From DTLC01 sp964555645 (GTDB taxonomy: Bacteria; Verrucomicrobiota; Verrucomicrobiia; Limisphaerales; DTLC01), in the NCBI GenBank assembly GCA_964555645.1, contig CAZKTA010000015.1, forward strand, positions 10,015 through 74,014: DNA of 64,000 nucleotides, written 5' to 3'. The translations under genes were made by a program, and so were the position numbers. Positions within the stretch are counted from its first letter, which is position 1. The number at the start of each line of letters is the position of its first letter. Positions 28,190-36,915 of the stretch are shown here, one piece after another. The notes beneath the pieces were generated by a model, which ran no database searches, was not told where the DNA came from, and was given only the letters and a program-made list of their open reading frames with translations.

Positions 28190-29146
28190 TTACTGCCATC
28201 GAGTTTTTTCCACTGGATCGGTAGTGCAGCTTTCGACACATGAGCTGCTTCGGATGGCGCGACGAAACTTGCGAGCAATCGACTGTACGCATCCGACCCA
28301 GTTGTACGAACCACGTAATTTGGCTTCAAACAAACGGCAATCATCGCCACTGTTGATCGGCACACGACGTAGCCGAAATGGATCTGCTCCAGGATATACG
28401 CAGCCTACGCGCGTCGTCACCGCCGATGCATAACCGGCAGCTTGCAGGACTTCTGAAAGACGCTTCACGTATTCTGTTTGCTCCGCCGGAAATGCATACG
28501 GATGTGCAAAAGCACGCACAGGCCTGCCTATGTGTTGTTCGATTACTTCCTTGCACGACCGCACTTCGCTTTCGATCTCCGGCCATAGAAGAGAAGACAA
28601 CACCGGGTGGGTCACCGTATGCGCCCCGATCTCGAAGCTGGCCGAAGCTAGCTCGGCCACCTCTGACCAGATAAGACATGCCCTTCCGGAGACACCCGGT
28701 ATGTAGGAGCCGCCTCGCGGCTGGAAACACAAACGTGAACTTCCAATAAAGCCAGTCGGCAGATATACAGTGGCGTGAAATCCATGGGATCGCAGAATGG
28801 GAAAGGCCACCTGGTAAACGTCATGAAACCCATCATCAAATGTGATCGCAACGGGCCGGGCCCCGATTGCTCCCTGGGATTTGTTGTCGCCCTGCTCCAG
28901 CCAGCTCAACCCTTCCGACAATGTCACCCCATGAAAGCCATGCTCACGCAGCCAAAGCATTTGCTCAGCAAAGCGCCTGGGGCTTGTGCAAAGTCGGTAG
29001 TACCCAAGCACACCGGCTTCAGGCTCGTCCGAGATGCTGTGATACATCAGCACAGGAAGGCGACGGCGATTAGCTCCATTCCATACCGCCAATTGTTGCA
29101 GCGGGTGGATAACCCGCAAAGTCAGAAATCGGTCAATCATGATCAC
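28190..29146 (-). CDS. Polysaccharide deacetylase (NodB domain)
   Basis: 318 residues. After an about 30-residue lead the NodB domain begins with LPVLMYHSISDEPE. It continues with VAITFDDGFHDVYQVAFPIL (motif 1, Asp-Asp), FEIGAHTVTHPVLSSLLWPEIESEV (motif 2, His and His), and VRAFAHPYAFPAEQTEYVKRLSEVLQAAGYASAVTT (motif 3 region). Motif 3 has AHPYAF where RxPxG/FPYG is usual. It is predicted to deacetylate a sugar in the polymer or precursor. No classical signal peptide is seen. It is first in the tightly packed block running down to 21104, with about 415 bp of non-coding DNA upstream where a promoter could lie. Confidence 0.88.
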   Translation of the reverse strand: MIMIDRFLTLRVIHPLQQLAVWNGANRRRLPVLMYHSISDEPEAGVLGYYRLCTSPRRFAEQMLWLREHGFHGVTLSEGLSWLEQGDNKSQGAIGARPVAITFDDGFHDVYQVAFPILRSHGFHATVYLPTGFIGSSRLCFQPRGGSYIPGVSGRACLIWSEVAELASASFEIGAHTVTHPVLSSLLWPEIESEVRSCKEVIEQHIGRPVRAFAHPYAFPAEQTEYVKRLSEVLQAAGYASAVTTRVGCVYPGADPFRLRRVPINSGDDCRLFEAKLRGSYNWVGCVQSIARKFRRAIRSSSCVESCTTDPVEKTRWQ

Positions 29147-29561
29147 GCGATTACAACTTTCTTATGCGTAAATCCCTGGCCACAATAGAATGAACCGCAG
29201 TAAAAATTCCCAGCTCACGAATGTTCTCAGCAACCTATTGAAATCTTGGGGGTGATTCGATTGAGCTCTAGCAGGCCTTAATGGTTATCTATGGCGGTCG
29301 TACCTGCACTGCCAGATGCCGTCAGACTGGGGCCGGCGGCAAATAGGACGCTCCATTTTTAAACCACACAAGTCTATGAGCATGTCCGGAGCAAGCTGGT
29401 CAGCAGGCCCAAAATACCTCAGCTTACAAACCCACCGCATCGGGGTGGGCACTGCTTCGGCAAGGGTGGGAAAGTAACAAAGGCTGCCAGAATAAGGCGA
29501 GCTTTAGGATCATTTCTCATCCACAGCAGTTGGCAGCTGTGAGACAAGTTGGTTAAACACA
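29147..29561. other. Intergenic region with small hairpins
   Basis: About 415 bp with no gene. A short inverted repeat CCCACC/GGTGGG lies at 29431-29436 and 29444-29449. A second, CACAGC/GCTGTG, lies at about 29522-29541, just past the stop of the minus-strand fusion gene. Neither is followed by a T-run, so I do not call them intrinsic terminators. No convincing promoter was identified. Confidence 0.4.
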
Positions 29562-31859
29562 TCATTTGTGCGCCTCAGAAAGTGTTGGTGGTTCCTCCCG
29601 TGTCGGTCCGGATGAGCCGCACAACCGGTCAACGAGCCCTATGTATTCATGTTTTTTGATCTGCCAGCTCTGTGCCAAAGCATACGATCGGCCTTTCTCG
29701 ATGCGGCCAGCTGTTGCCTGAGGATTTTCGAGTACCTCCAGCACTGCTTTAGCTAAAGCCTCAGCGTCACCCGAAGGAAAGAATCGGACCAAAGAATCGT
29801 CGAAGTAATACCGGTCCACCCGGGTTTCAGACACCACCACGGGCACACCGAGAGCCATAAATTCCAGAATCTTGGTGCTGTAGGCTTCGTTGCCGAACGA
29901 ATTTGCGCGTTTCGGCACAACACCAAGATCTGCGTTTGCCATTATGTCCGCGATTTGGTTTGCCGGTACAGGATCGAAAAATTGCACTTTGCCGTTGAGT
30001 CCTAATTCCGAAACAAGTGCAATTAACTTCGGTTTCATATTGCCTTCACCATAAATGTGGAACTCGGCGTTGGGGTAATTAAGCAGTACTTTTTGAAATG
30101 CACGAATTGCAATATCCAACCCTTGATGCCATTGCAAACCTCCTGGAAACAACATAACGATGCGGTTATCTTTTCGAGTGCGCTGCCGCGCATGAAATCT
30201 ACGGCTGTCAACGTAATTAATGAGCGTTGAGCATTTACTGCTCGGTGCAGCACGTTGCGTATACTTGTCGAACCAAAGGTGATTGGCCAGAATCACGTGG
30301 TCAGCAACCCGTGCGCTCAATCGCTCAAAAAACATCAACATCTTTACGCAAAGAGATCTCGGTGACGCACCAAACTTGCTCGCATAAAATTCGGGTAATA
30401 TGTCGTGAATATCCAAAATGACTTTTGCACCCATCAATTTCGGGATCAACGCGGAAAACACCAAAAAGTCCGGCACGTTATGGGCGTGTATCAGATCATA
30501 TCGCCTTCGAAGATGTTTCCTCGTCATCCAAACAGATGAAGCCAAAAGGAAACGGACAATGGGTACGAGATAGTCGAGTTTGGTGCGTTGGTTTTTACCT
30601 GTGCGAGACTGAATCCGGTATACGTTCACTTTACCGATGGTTTCACTTGTCGGCTGCCCTTTACCCCGACTAAGCGCCAACACATCCACATGATCACCGT
30701 GCTCTGCAAGAGCTTCGGCGTATCGCATGACACGGTTATCAGTTTCGTAGTGCGAATATGTCACCATGCAAACTCGTTTCTTTTGCCTGTAACCGCTCAT
30801 GCTGCAAGAGGCGCGAAAATAAGCTGCAACCTGCCGCGGAACTGCGTGCCAGAAACTACCTCCGTACCTTTCGTGAACATATCGAAGCAGTTCTGTGTAC
30901 AAACCGGCTGTGGTGGTCTTAATTGTGGCTGGCTCTCCGTCGAAAAAGACATAATCCGGATGCACGTCCACCAACACCATCCCGCCATGCTTTGCTACCC
31001 AGTCGAGCTTGCGACGCCAAATGTCAATGTTTCGCTCTCGGAAAAGCAGGAACAACGTCAGATCTTGAGGCAACGTGTAAGGAAGCTCCACATAGCGGTT
31101 GCGTTGCACCTTTCGATTATATGTCTTTGTAGAATTTTTGACATCGTCAGGATCGCGCCTATCGTCATTTTGTTTTGCTGAGGTATGTTTTGCGACCCAA
31201 AACGGGAATATTGTTCCAACGCCTTGCGGTTGTGGCTCGAACGGGTCGGTGTCGAATGTCGATGCATCATACTGTATGGCCAGCTCGTGGAGCCAATCAA
31301 GCTGGTGGAGCATAAACCCCGCACGGAATCCTACCGCACCCCACTCATCAAGGTATTGGTTAATCTTAACCGCATGTTCACTAAAACGTTTCCTCGAGTT
31401 AAACAACTTGCCGTCGTGGTACAGGTCGTGCACGCCGACCTCGAATCCGTTGCGAACAAGCTCTTCACGCAGCTCGTGCGGTACACGGTATTCGCCCTCG
31501 GGGATAAAGTAGAACGCAGACCGGAAGCCAAGCGCCATTTCGAGTTTCATCAACTGCCTGACTTTTTCCAAGCCGGCTCGTCCTTCGACATCGTGCGTAA
31601 GCACAAAGGCAAATTTCTTTCCTTCCGGCCATCCTGGCCAATTTGTTGGTGGGATTTCCGACCCGGGCAAAATTGGCCATTCATTTGCGTGGCGGCGCAG
31701 CGCACGCTTTGCCATAGCACGGCGCACTACCATGCGCACACGCCACGGCACAAAGGGCTTGATGGTGTAATAGAACCGCCTGAAAAGCACAGCGTTATGC
31801 CAAATCAAATTACATTGAGCAGCGGGTGTGTCTGCCTGATCTTCGGTCCGGAAAAACAA
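29562..31859 (-). CDS. Fusion: NodB-like polysaccharide deacetylase plus GT4-type glycosyltransferase
   Basis: 765 residues in one uninterrupted frame with two parts. Residues about 80-350 are NodB-like: FAFVLTHDVEG (Asp90), FEVGVHDLYHDGKLF (His144), GFRAGFMLHQLDWL, and MVLVDVHPDY near the end. Residues about 361-750 are a GT-B glycosyltransferase: RVCMVTYSHYETDNRVMRYAEAL, DLIHAHNVPDF, VILDIHDILPEFY, then FPGGLQWHQGLDIAIRAF, FHIYGEGNMKPKL and the donor-site NEAYSTKILEFMALGVPVVVSE with the two Glu seven residues apart. The longest frame starts at a TTG. A GTG at codon 24 is another option. It likely couples sugar transfer with deacetylation of the same polymer. Cytoplasmic. Confidence 0.87.
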   Translation of the reverse strand: MFFRTEDQADTPAAQCNLIWHNAVLFRRFYYTIKPFVPWRVRMVVRRAMAKRALRRHANEWPILPGSEIPPTNWPGWPEGKKFAFVLTHDVEGRAGLEKVRQLMKLEMALGFRSAFYFIPEGEYRVPHELREELVRNGFEVGVHDLYHDGKLFNSRKRFSEHAVKINQYLDEWGAVGFRAGFMLHQLDWLHELAIQYDASTFDTDPFEPQPQGVGTIFPFWVAKHTSAKQNDDRRDPDDVKNSTKTYNRKVQRNRYVELPYTLPQDLTLFLLFRERNIDIWRRKLDWVAKHGGMVLVDVHPDYVFFDGEPATIKTTTAGLYTELLRYVHERYGGSFWHAVPRQVAAYFRASCSMSGYRQKKRVCMVTYSHYETDNRVMRYAEALAEHGDHVDVLALSRGKGQPTSETIGKVNVYRIQSRTGKNQRTKLDYLVPIVRFLLASSVWMTRKHLRRRYDLIHAHNVPDFLVFSALIPKLMGAKVILDIHDILPEFYASKFGASPRSLCVKMLMFFERLSARVADHVILANHLWFDKYTQRAAPSSKCSTLINYVDSRRFHARQRTRKDNRIVMLFPGGLQWHQGLDIAIRAFQKVLLNYPNAEFHIYGEGNMKPKLIALVSELGLNGKVQFFDPVPANQIADIMANADLGVVPKRANSFGNEAYSTKILEFMALGVPVVVSETRVDRYYFDDSLVRFFPSGDAEALAKAVLEVLENPQATAGRIEKGRSYALAQSWQIKKHEYIGLVDRLCGSSGPTREEPPTLSEAHK

Positions 31860-31942
31860 AATTGGCAGGATCGCATCGCCGAGACGACCCGGCGCGTCCG
31901 AAGCGGAATACCGACCCAGAACACGGAGCGGAAGACCCCCAT

Positions 31943-31988
31943 CCTCACATTACAGCGGAATGTGGGGCAGACGGCTCCGCGAGCCGTC
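31943..31988. repeat. Paired-hairpin REP-like element
   Basis: Two adjacent stem-loops. The first is CCTCACATT (31943-31951), loop ACAGCGG, then AATGTGGGG (31959-31967), nine pairs with one G-T. The second is GACGGCTC (31970-31977), loop CGC, then GAGCCGTC (31981-31988), eight perfect pairs. The spacing and GC-rich second stem resemble repetitive extragenic palindromes. I saw no second copy in this window. Function unknown. Confidence 0.55.
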
Positions 31989-32239
31989 CCCGCCTTGACG
32001 TTTGGGCCAATACAGTTTTCCGAATTCAAGTCGACTCGGACGAGACAAAGGCAGGCTCCGCCCCCGTCAATTCGCAGTTGCGATTGACTTTGTCGCACCA
32101 AACAAAATTGACGCATTTAATTTTTTCTCGCGGTGCTGCAAAACCCTTGATCTCCCCGTGTAAACCCGCGAGAAAATGCTGAGGGCAGACTTTTCAGTCC
32201 CAAAAACTGCCCGAACTAGACCGGCACGCCATGCAACCT

Positions 32240-32272
32240 TTCATGGTTGGTCCTCACAGCCCCAACCATGAA
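32240..32272. repeat. Perfect 11-bp inverted repeat
   Basis: TTCATGGTTGG (32240-32250) and its exact complement CCAACCATGAA (32262-32272) are separated by 11 bases. It lies about 120 bp past the stop of the Wzc-like gene (minus strand). No T-run follows on the minus strand, so it is either a 3' mRNA hairpin or a dimeric protein-binding site. Confidence 0.55.
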
Positions 32273-32393
32273 TATGTTCGATGCGTGCCTTGGTTTTTTA
32301 CGATCCCTCCTTTTGCGTTATTAATGCTCTGGCCATGGACTGTCATTTTCCGTGTGACACATCACATCAGCCTCACCCTCAGCAAAATCGTTC

Positions 32394-34640
32394 CTACAGT
32401 TCCTGGCTCAGCCGCTTCGGCAAATACTCACGGTATTTGTTCAACACCGCCGCGACGTTCGCGTTTGACTCATGAAGCAAAGCAGTAGCACGTTTCACAA
32501 GTTCATGGCCTGTGTGTTCGGATTCGATCACCATCAGTACCATGTCCATGAACCCTGCCAAACGCGGTGTAATGCTTGTTTGAGTAACCGGGGGCATGTC
32601 GAATATGATATAGTCAAAGTCGCTTGCCTTCATCTTCGGCACCAAGTGCGCAAACCGTTTCGGTAAAACTCGCGGCAGCTTTTGGTCATTAGTCCCCTGA
32701 ACTGAAACGAGGTAAAGGTTGTCTTGGACCATTGCGTTGTCACGCTTTTCAGGCTCGAGCGCATCGGCCAAACCACACGCAGGTTTGCCTTTGGAAAAAT
32801 GCTGTGCAGCTCCGTGTTCAGGATTCATGTCAACCAACAGAACGTTCCCGTCTCCTGTCTCAGAAAGCGCAGCAGCCAAGCCGGCAGCAAGTGTCGAAAC
32901 ACCAGCGCCATGTGTACAACTTGTGACCGCCACAAGTTTTGGCCGGTGCGTCATGTTCCGGACTTCAAAGTACGTGATCAACCGGTCGCGTAGTCCCTCG
33001 TAATAAGGGCGTAACCTATGCTGCGGGTCCCACGGAGCAACCTCGTCCGAACGTACCTGGAGAACGGAACCGCTAGATGGAGGCGGGCTAACATCGCCAC
33101 TAGCTTTTCGTTTGCCATTTCGAAACAATGGCAGCAAACGCAAAACTCCGTCCCTGCCCGTATCCGGGATGGACATGCACAGCGGAATGCGCAAATGACG
33201 TTCTACATCTGCCACACGCTTAATGCTCTGATCCAGGAACCGTTCTGTAACAAAAGCCAAACCGACGCCACCAACTAAACCAAACACAAGTATTAGCGCC
33301 ATTGGCTTCAACACATCTTTTATTCTTCTCCACGGTGGGGACGGCGCTTGAACGACACTGATATTTGTGACCTTGCCTGGGCCGAGTGATTCCTTCACAC
33401 GCGCCTGCTCGAGGCTTGCTGTATAGTAACGATAATTAGCCTCTTCAAGTTCCCGCTTGCGCTGCAGTTGTATGATTGTAGGCTCAACTTCAACAACACG
33501 CGTCGCTTCTGCGCGTACTCTATTTAGTTGCTCGGTCAGTACGTTAATTTTTGCCTCGAGCGCACTTACGCGCGACACTTCCGCTGCCAAATCGTACTCG
33601 GTTTTCGCCTGCGCCGGCGCGGGCAATCCGCTGATAAGCAGCTCCGGGTTTTCCTGTTCAAGCTTTGACTTACGCGCCTGAATGTCTGCTACCTGTTGGC
33701 GCACGATCTTGAGCAACGGATGCTCCTCTGTATAACGCAACTGTAAGTCGGCCTGACGCTTTAACATTGTGTCTAGCTCGGCACAAACTGCGCGGTACTC
33801 TTCGACCACCGCAGGCACCAAAGCAGGTGCATTTGTATTGGCTGTTGCATTCAACGCCAGCAGCTTTTCGATTGCCTCAAGTGCGCTGCGTCTGCCTGCC
33901 AATTCGGCTTCAGCAGCAAGAAGTTCATCCTGAATCTTTGTGATTTGTCCGATATATGCGCGTTTTGTGTCATCAAGTGAAACTATTTGCGCCTCGGTTT
34001 GGAGCTTCTTTAATTCCTGCTCGGTTTGTGCTAGACGCGCACGCAGTTGATCAGCTTGCCGCGCGAAAAAGTCATCTAAAACACCGACACCCATGTGAAT
34101 CTCGACATGTCGTTTCAAATATGTGTCAACAAGCGCGCTTAACACAGGTTGCACAACCGTCGGGTCCGGGTGCTGATATTGCACCCGGAGAATGTTACTG
34201 CGTCTTGGGACTTCAACCATGAGATTGTTTTTGACGGCACCTGCAGCAGCCGCACGATTTGTCCCACCACCAAGCCCGGCCAGAATGTTTTCTGCCCCGA
34301 CAGCATCTACCACCTCATACGCAAGGTCTAAGCTGGTCAGGATTTCAACTTCTGAGTTGATGATGTTTTCGCCGCGCGTGTCCGGGCTTTTGACCTGCGC
34401 ATCACTTGCTTCGGGCGAAATAGACCGTTCTTCTATGATGTAGCGGATAAGAATTTTTGCCTCGGATACGTACAGAGGCGGGTTCAGCAAATAAAACGCA
34501 ACAGCCAGCGCAGCCGAGCCAAAAAAGATCAAAACGATCTTCCATTTGTGCCGGAAAACAATGTAATAAATGTCGGTTGGGGTAAGTTGCTGGCGAGTGA
34601 CCTCAACCACCCTGGCCTGCGTTGTAAACGACTCCTTCAT
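32394..34640 (-). CDS. Wzz/Wzc-like chain-length protein with degenerate BY-kinase domain
   Basis: 748 residues. The N-terminal Wzz part has a membrane span (WKIVLIFFGSAALAVAFYLL) and the LYVSEAKILIRY motif. A long coiled coil (about 185-420) follows with a Pro-rich end and a second span (MALILVFGLVGGVGLAFVTERF). The C-terminal domain resembles CpsD/Wzc tyrosine autokinases: Walker A' VLLVDMN (Asp604) and Walker B IIFDMPP (Asp681). But Walker A reads SCTHGAGVST (574-583), with Val where the Lys of GKS/T is expected, and no C-terminal Tyr cluster is present (only two Tyr in the last 15 residues). It probably sets polymer length; kinase activity is doubtful. About 50 bp separate it from the upstream FemAB-like gene. 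Confidence 0.85.
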   Translation of the reverse strand: MKESFTTQARVVEVTRQQLTPTDIYYIVFRHKWKIVLIFFGSAALAVAFYLLNPPLYVSEAKILIRYIIEERSISPEASDAQVKSPDTRGENIINSEVEILTSLDLAYEVVDAVGAENILAGLGGGTNRAAAAGAVKNNLMVEVPRRSNILRVQYQHPDPTVVQPVLSALVDTYLKRHVEIHMGVGVLDDFFARQADQLRARLAQTEQELKKLQTEAQIVSLDDTKRAYIGQITKIQDELLAAEAELAGRRSALEAIEKLLALNATANTNAPALVPAVVEEYRAVCAELDTMLKRQADLQLRYTEEHPLLKIVRQQVADIQARKSKLEQENPELLISGLPAPAQAKTEYDLAAEVSRVSALEAKINVLTEQLNRVRAEATRVVEVEPTIIQLQRKRELEEANYRYYTASLEQARVKESLGPGKVTNISVVQAPSPPWRRIKDVLKPMALILVFGLVGGVGLAFVTERFLDQSIKRVADVERHLRIPLCMSIPDTGRDGVLRLLPLFRNGKRKASGDVSPPPSSGSVLQVRSDEVAPWDPQHRLRPYYEGLRDRLITYFEVRNMTHRPKLVAVTSCTHGAGVSTLAAGLAAALSETGDGNVLLVDMNPEHGAAQHFSKGKPACGLADALEPEKRDNAMVQDNLYLVSVQGTNDQKLPRVLPKRFAHLVPKMKASDFDYIIFDMPPVTQTSITPRLAGFMDMVLMVIESEHTGHELVKRATALLHESNANVAAVLNKYREYLPKRLSQEL

Positions 34641-34694
34641 GACTTTTGGTAAAGCGGCTGAAATTTTCTGTTCGACATACTTTTGCTTATGATT

Positions 34695-35801
34695 TCACGA
34701 CAGGTGCGGGTAAATCAGTGCCCCAATCAAACGCAGCAACGGTGTAGGCAACCGCCTAAAAATACCGTTGTACCAGCCCCGCTCACGATTCGCGTCGGTC
34801 ACAAACTCACCCCTTGCAAGATCAAATTTATAATACGCAATTCTCTCCTCACAGGCGCCGAACCCGAGTTTGAACCGGCGCAGGCCTTCATTTGTAAGCG
34901 ATGTCCTACCAAGATGCAGCGACTCTAATTTGTGTTCCGCAAACCATTCGATTGCTTGCCACATCAATAAGTTGTTGGGGCGCAATTGCTGGAACGCATA
35001 ATCGGAAGCCCCATATTTGTATATGGCGCGACGGCCATAGCGCAGGAAAATGGCCGCCGCAATCGGTTTGCCCTTCCACCTTGCAGTTGCAACAAAACCA
35101 AATCCGCGCTCTAAAACATGCCGTGCGAGATTTTTGAAAAAACCGTACGGCTGTGGGGGTAATCCATGTCGCCGCCTTGTTCGGCAATGCAAACCGTAAA
35201 ATTCGCGCACCGCATCAGTGTCAGTGCTGAAATCAATCGCTACACCCGCCTCTTGCGCTTTGCGGATGCCGCGCCGCACTGCGCTATGCAGCCTCTCAAA
35301 CAGCGAATCTGCACCCTCGCCGAGGTTGACGACATGACCATAAAAAACCAGCGAAGGCGCCGCCCCTGGCAAAGCATCGCCATTACCCCGAAATTCGATG
35401 TATCGGCAACCGGATTCTCGCGCCCATTGAAAAGCCAGCTTGATGAGCTCATGTGGGTTGCCTTCAGGGCCGGCCAACACGCCGCAAAAATCGGTAAAAG
35501 GCAACGCGACCGCACGGCGACCTGAGAACGGGCTTGAAACTTTCATTACCGGCAACAATGCAACAAGCTCACCTCCGTAGAAGTGCGCAAAATAAGCGGG
35601 TTCATGTCCGTAGGTATCAACCAGCACACGCGCCCAAGCTGTGGTATGAAAAACCGTTCGGTCAGGGTGTGCATTCAACAGCGCGTCCCAACCCGGGTAT
35701 TGAAGTGGGTCAACTTGAAGCAATAAATGGCGTCCGGCAAAAGCCTGAACGCGCTTGGACTCGCCGTTTGATGTAAAAATCGGTTTAAGCAACACACTCA
35801 T
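34695..35801 (-). CDS. FemAB-like GNAT-fold protein (XrtA/EPS-associated type)
   Basis: 368 residues. Typical parts are HPDRTVFHTTAWARVLVDTYGHEPAYFAHFYGGELVALLPVM at the N-terminus, a central LHSAVRRGIRKAQEAGVAIDF basic helix, LHCRTRRRHGLPPQPYGFF, then FVATARWKGKPIAAAIFLRYGRRAIYKYGASD and LLMWQAIEWFAEHKLESLHLGRTSLTNEGLRRFKLGFG. This pattern matches FemAB-related proteins recorded next to exosortase-linked EPS genes. It probably transfers an acyl or aminoacyl group to a sugar. It overlaps the upstream aminotransferase by 17 nt, so it is in the same operon as the diamino-uronic acid genes. The new amino group made there is one candidate acceptor. Confidence 0.85.
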   Translation of the reverse strand: MSVLLKPIFTSNGESKRVQAFAGRHLLLQVDPLQYPGWDALLNAHPDRTVFHTTAWARVLVDTYGHEPAYFAHFYGGELVALLPVMKVSSPFSGRRAVALPFTDFCGVLAGPEGNPHELIKLAFQWARESGCRYIEFRGNGDALPGAAPSLVFYGHVVNLGEGADSLFERLHSAVRRGIRKAQEAGVAIDFSTDTDAVREFYGLHCRTRRRHGLPPQPYGFFKNLARHVLERGFGFVATARWKGKPIAAAIFLRYGRRAIYKYGASDYAFQQLRPNNLLMWQAIEWFAEHKLESLHLGRTSLTNEGLRRFKLGFGACEERIAYYKFDLARGEFVTDANRERGWYNGIFRRLPTPLLRLIGALIYPHLS

Positions 35802-36915
35802 GCTGTTTCCGCAGGTTCACCACATTGCTCAATTGTTCACACACATAACCAATCTGTTCGCGCGTCAATTCTGGATACATTGGCAGTGACAACAACTCCG
35901 CCGCGCATTGTTCAGCAATTGGAAACGAACCTACACCATAGCCAAGCCACTGGTACGCCTCCTGCAAATGAATCGGCACAGGGTAGTGAATTCCACAACT
36001 GACACCCCGTTTGCCAAGTGCATCAAGCACACTATCACGATCCGTGACGCGGACAGCGTAAACGTGGTAAACATGTGTGTTGTGGGGGGCCTCAATTGGT
36101 GTGACCACATCGTCATAACCTGCCAGTAATTTATCGTACACCCGTGCATTAGCACGGCGGCGCGCATTCACAAAGTCGAGGTTCTTCAGCTTTACCCGCA
36201 GCACCGCCGCCTGAATACCATCCATACGCGCGTTCCAACCTATCTTTGAGTGCACATACCTCTTAGCCTGACCGTGATCGCGCAGCATTTGGATCGCCAA
36301 ACACAGTTCAGGATCGTTTGTGACCACTGCCCCGGCCTCGCCAAAAGCGCCCAAGTTTTTACCGGGGTAAAAACTGAAACAACCAGCCACGCCCATCGTA
36401 CCGGCTTTTTTGCCTTTGTACTCTGCCCCGTGCGCCTGACATGCATCTTCCACAATTGGTATATTGTGTCGGGATGCAATTTCGATGATCGGATCCATAT
36501 CGGCGCACTGTCCAAATAAATGCACCGGAATAATGGCTTTTGTTTTTGGCGTGATTGCCTGTTCAAGCAGACCCGGATCGAGCGTGTACGTGCGTTCTTC
36601 AATATCCACAAAAACTGGCCGCGCGCCGCAGTAACTGATGGCCTCGGCCGTAGCCATGAATGTGTTTGGCACGGTTATAACCTCGTCACCTGGGCCTACC
36701 CCCAAAGCAAGCAACGTCAGCCAGAGCGCATCTGTGCCGCTGCCAACGCCGATCGCAAAACGTGCCCCGCAGTATGCGGCAAATTCTTCTTCGAATTTGG
36801 CTACAAACGGACCGCCTGCAAATGCGTTGGAATCAATTACCTCTGCAATTGCAGCGTCGATCTGCGCGCGTAACGGCTCGTGATGCGCTTTAAGGTCAAG
36901 AAATGGCACCTTCAT
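35785..36915 (-). CDS. wbpE: DegT/DnrJ/EryC1 sugar aminotransferase (WbpE-like)
   Basis: 376 residues. PLP aminotransferase motifs are VGSGTDALWLTLLALGVGPGDEVITVPNTFMATAEAI, VEDACQAHGAEYKGKKAG, and CFSFYPGKNLGAFGEAG with the Schiff-base Lys186. In P. aeruginosa, WbpE uses glutamate to aminate the 3-keto sugar made by WbpB, and WbpD then acetylates it. Here the three genes are consecutive (WbpB 37411-38502, WbpD 36896-37414, this gene), strongly supporting this role. GAGGAG lies 7 nt before the ATG at 36913-36915. It overlaps the WbpD-like gene by 20 nt. A related 3- or 4-aminotransferase for another sugar is possible. Confidence 0.85.
   Translation of the reverse strand: MKVPFLDLKAHHEPLRAQIDAAIAEVIDSNAFAGGPFVAKFEEEFAAYCGARFAIGVGSGTDALWLTLLALGVGPGDEVITVPNTFMATAEAISYCGARPVFVDIEERTYTLDPGLLEQAITPKTKAIIPVHLFGQCADMDPIIEIASRHNIPIVEDACQAHGAEYKGKKAGTMGVAGCFSFYPGKNLGAFGEAGAVVTNDPELCLAIQMLRDHGQAKRYVHSKIGWNARMDGIQAAVLRVKLKNLDFVNARRRANARVYDKLLAGYDDVVTPIEAPHNTHVYHVYAVRVTDRDSVLDALGKRGVSCGIHYPVPIHLQEAYQWLGYGVGSFPIAEQCAAELLSLPMYPELTREQIGYVCEQLSNVVNLRKQHECVA

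Larger units (their letters stand above)
31860..32393. other. Intergenic region between fusion gene and Wzc-like gene
   Basis: About 530 bp without a supported gene. It holds the paired hairpin element at 31943-31988 and a perfect 11-bp inverted repeat at 32240-32272, listed separately. Open frames here on both strands are short and unremarkable. A promoter for the fusion gene may lie here but none is obvious. Confidence 0.45.
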
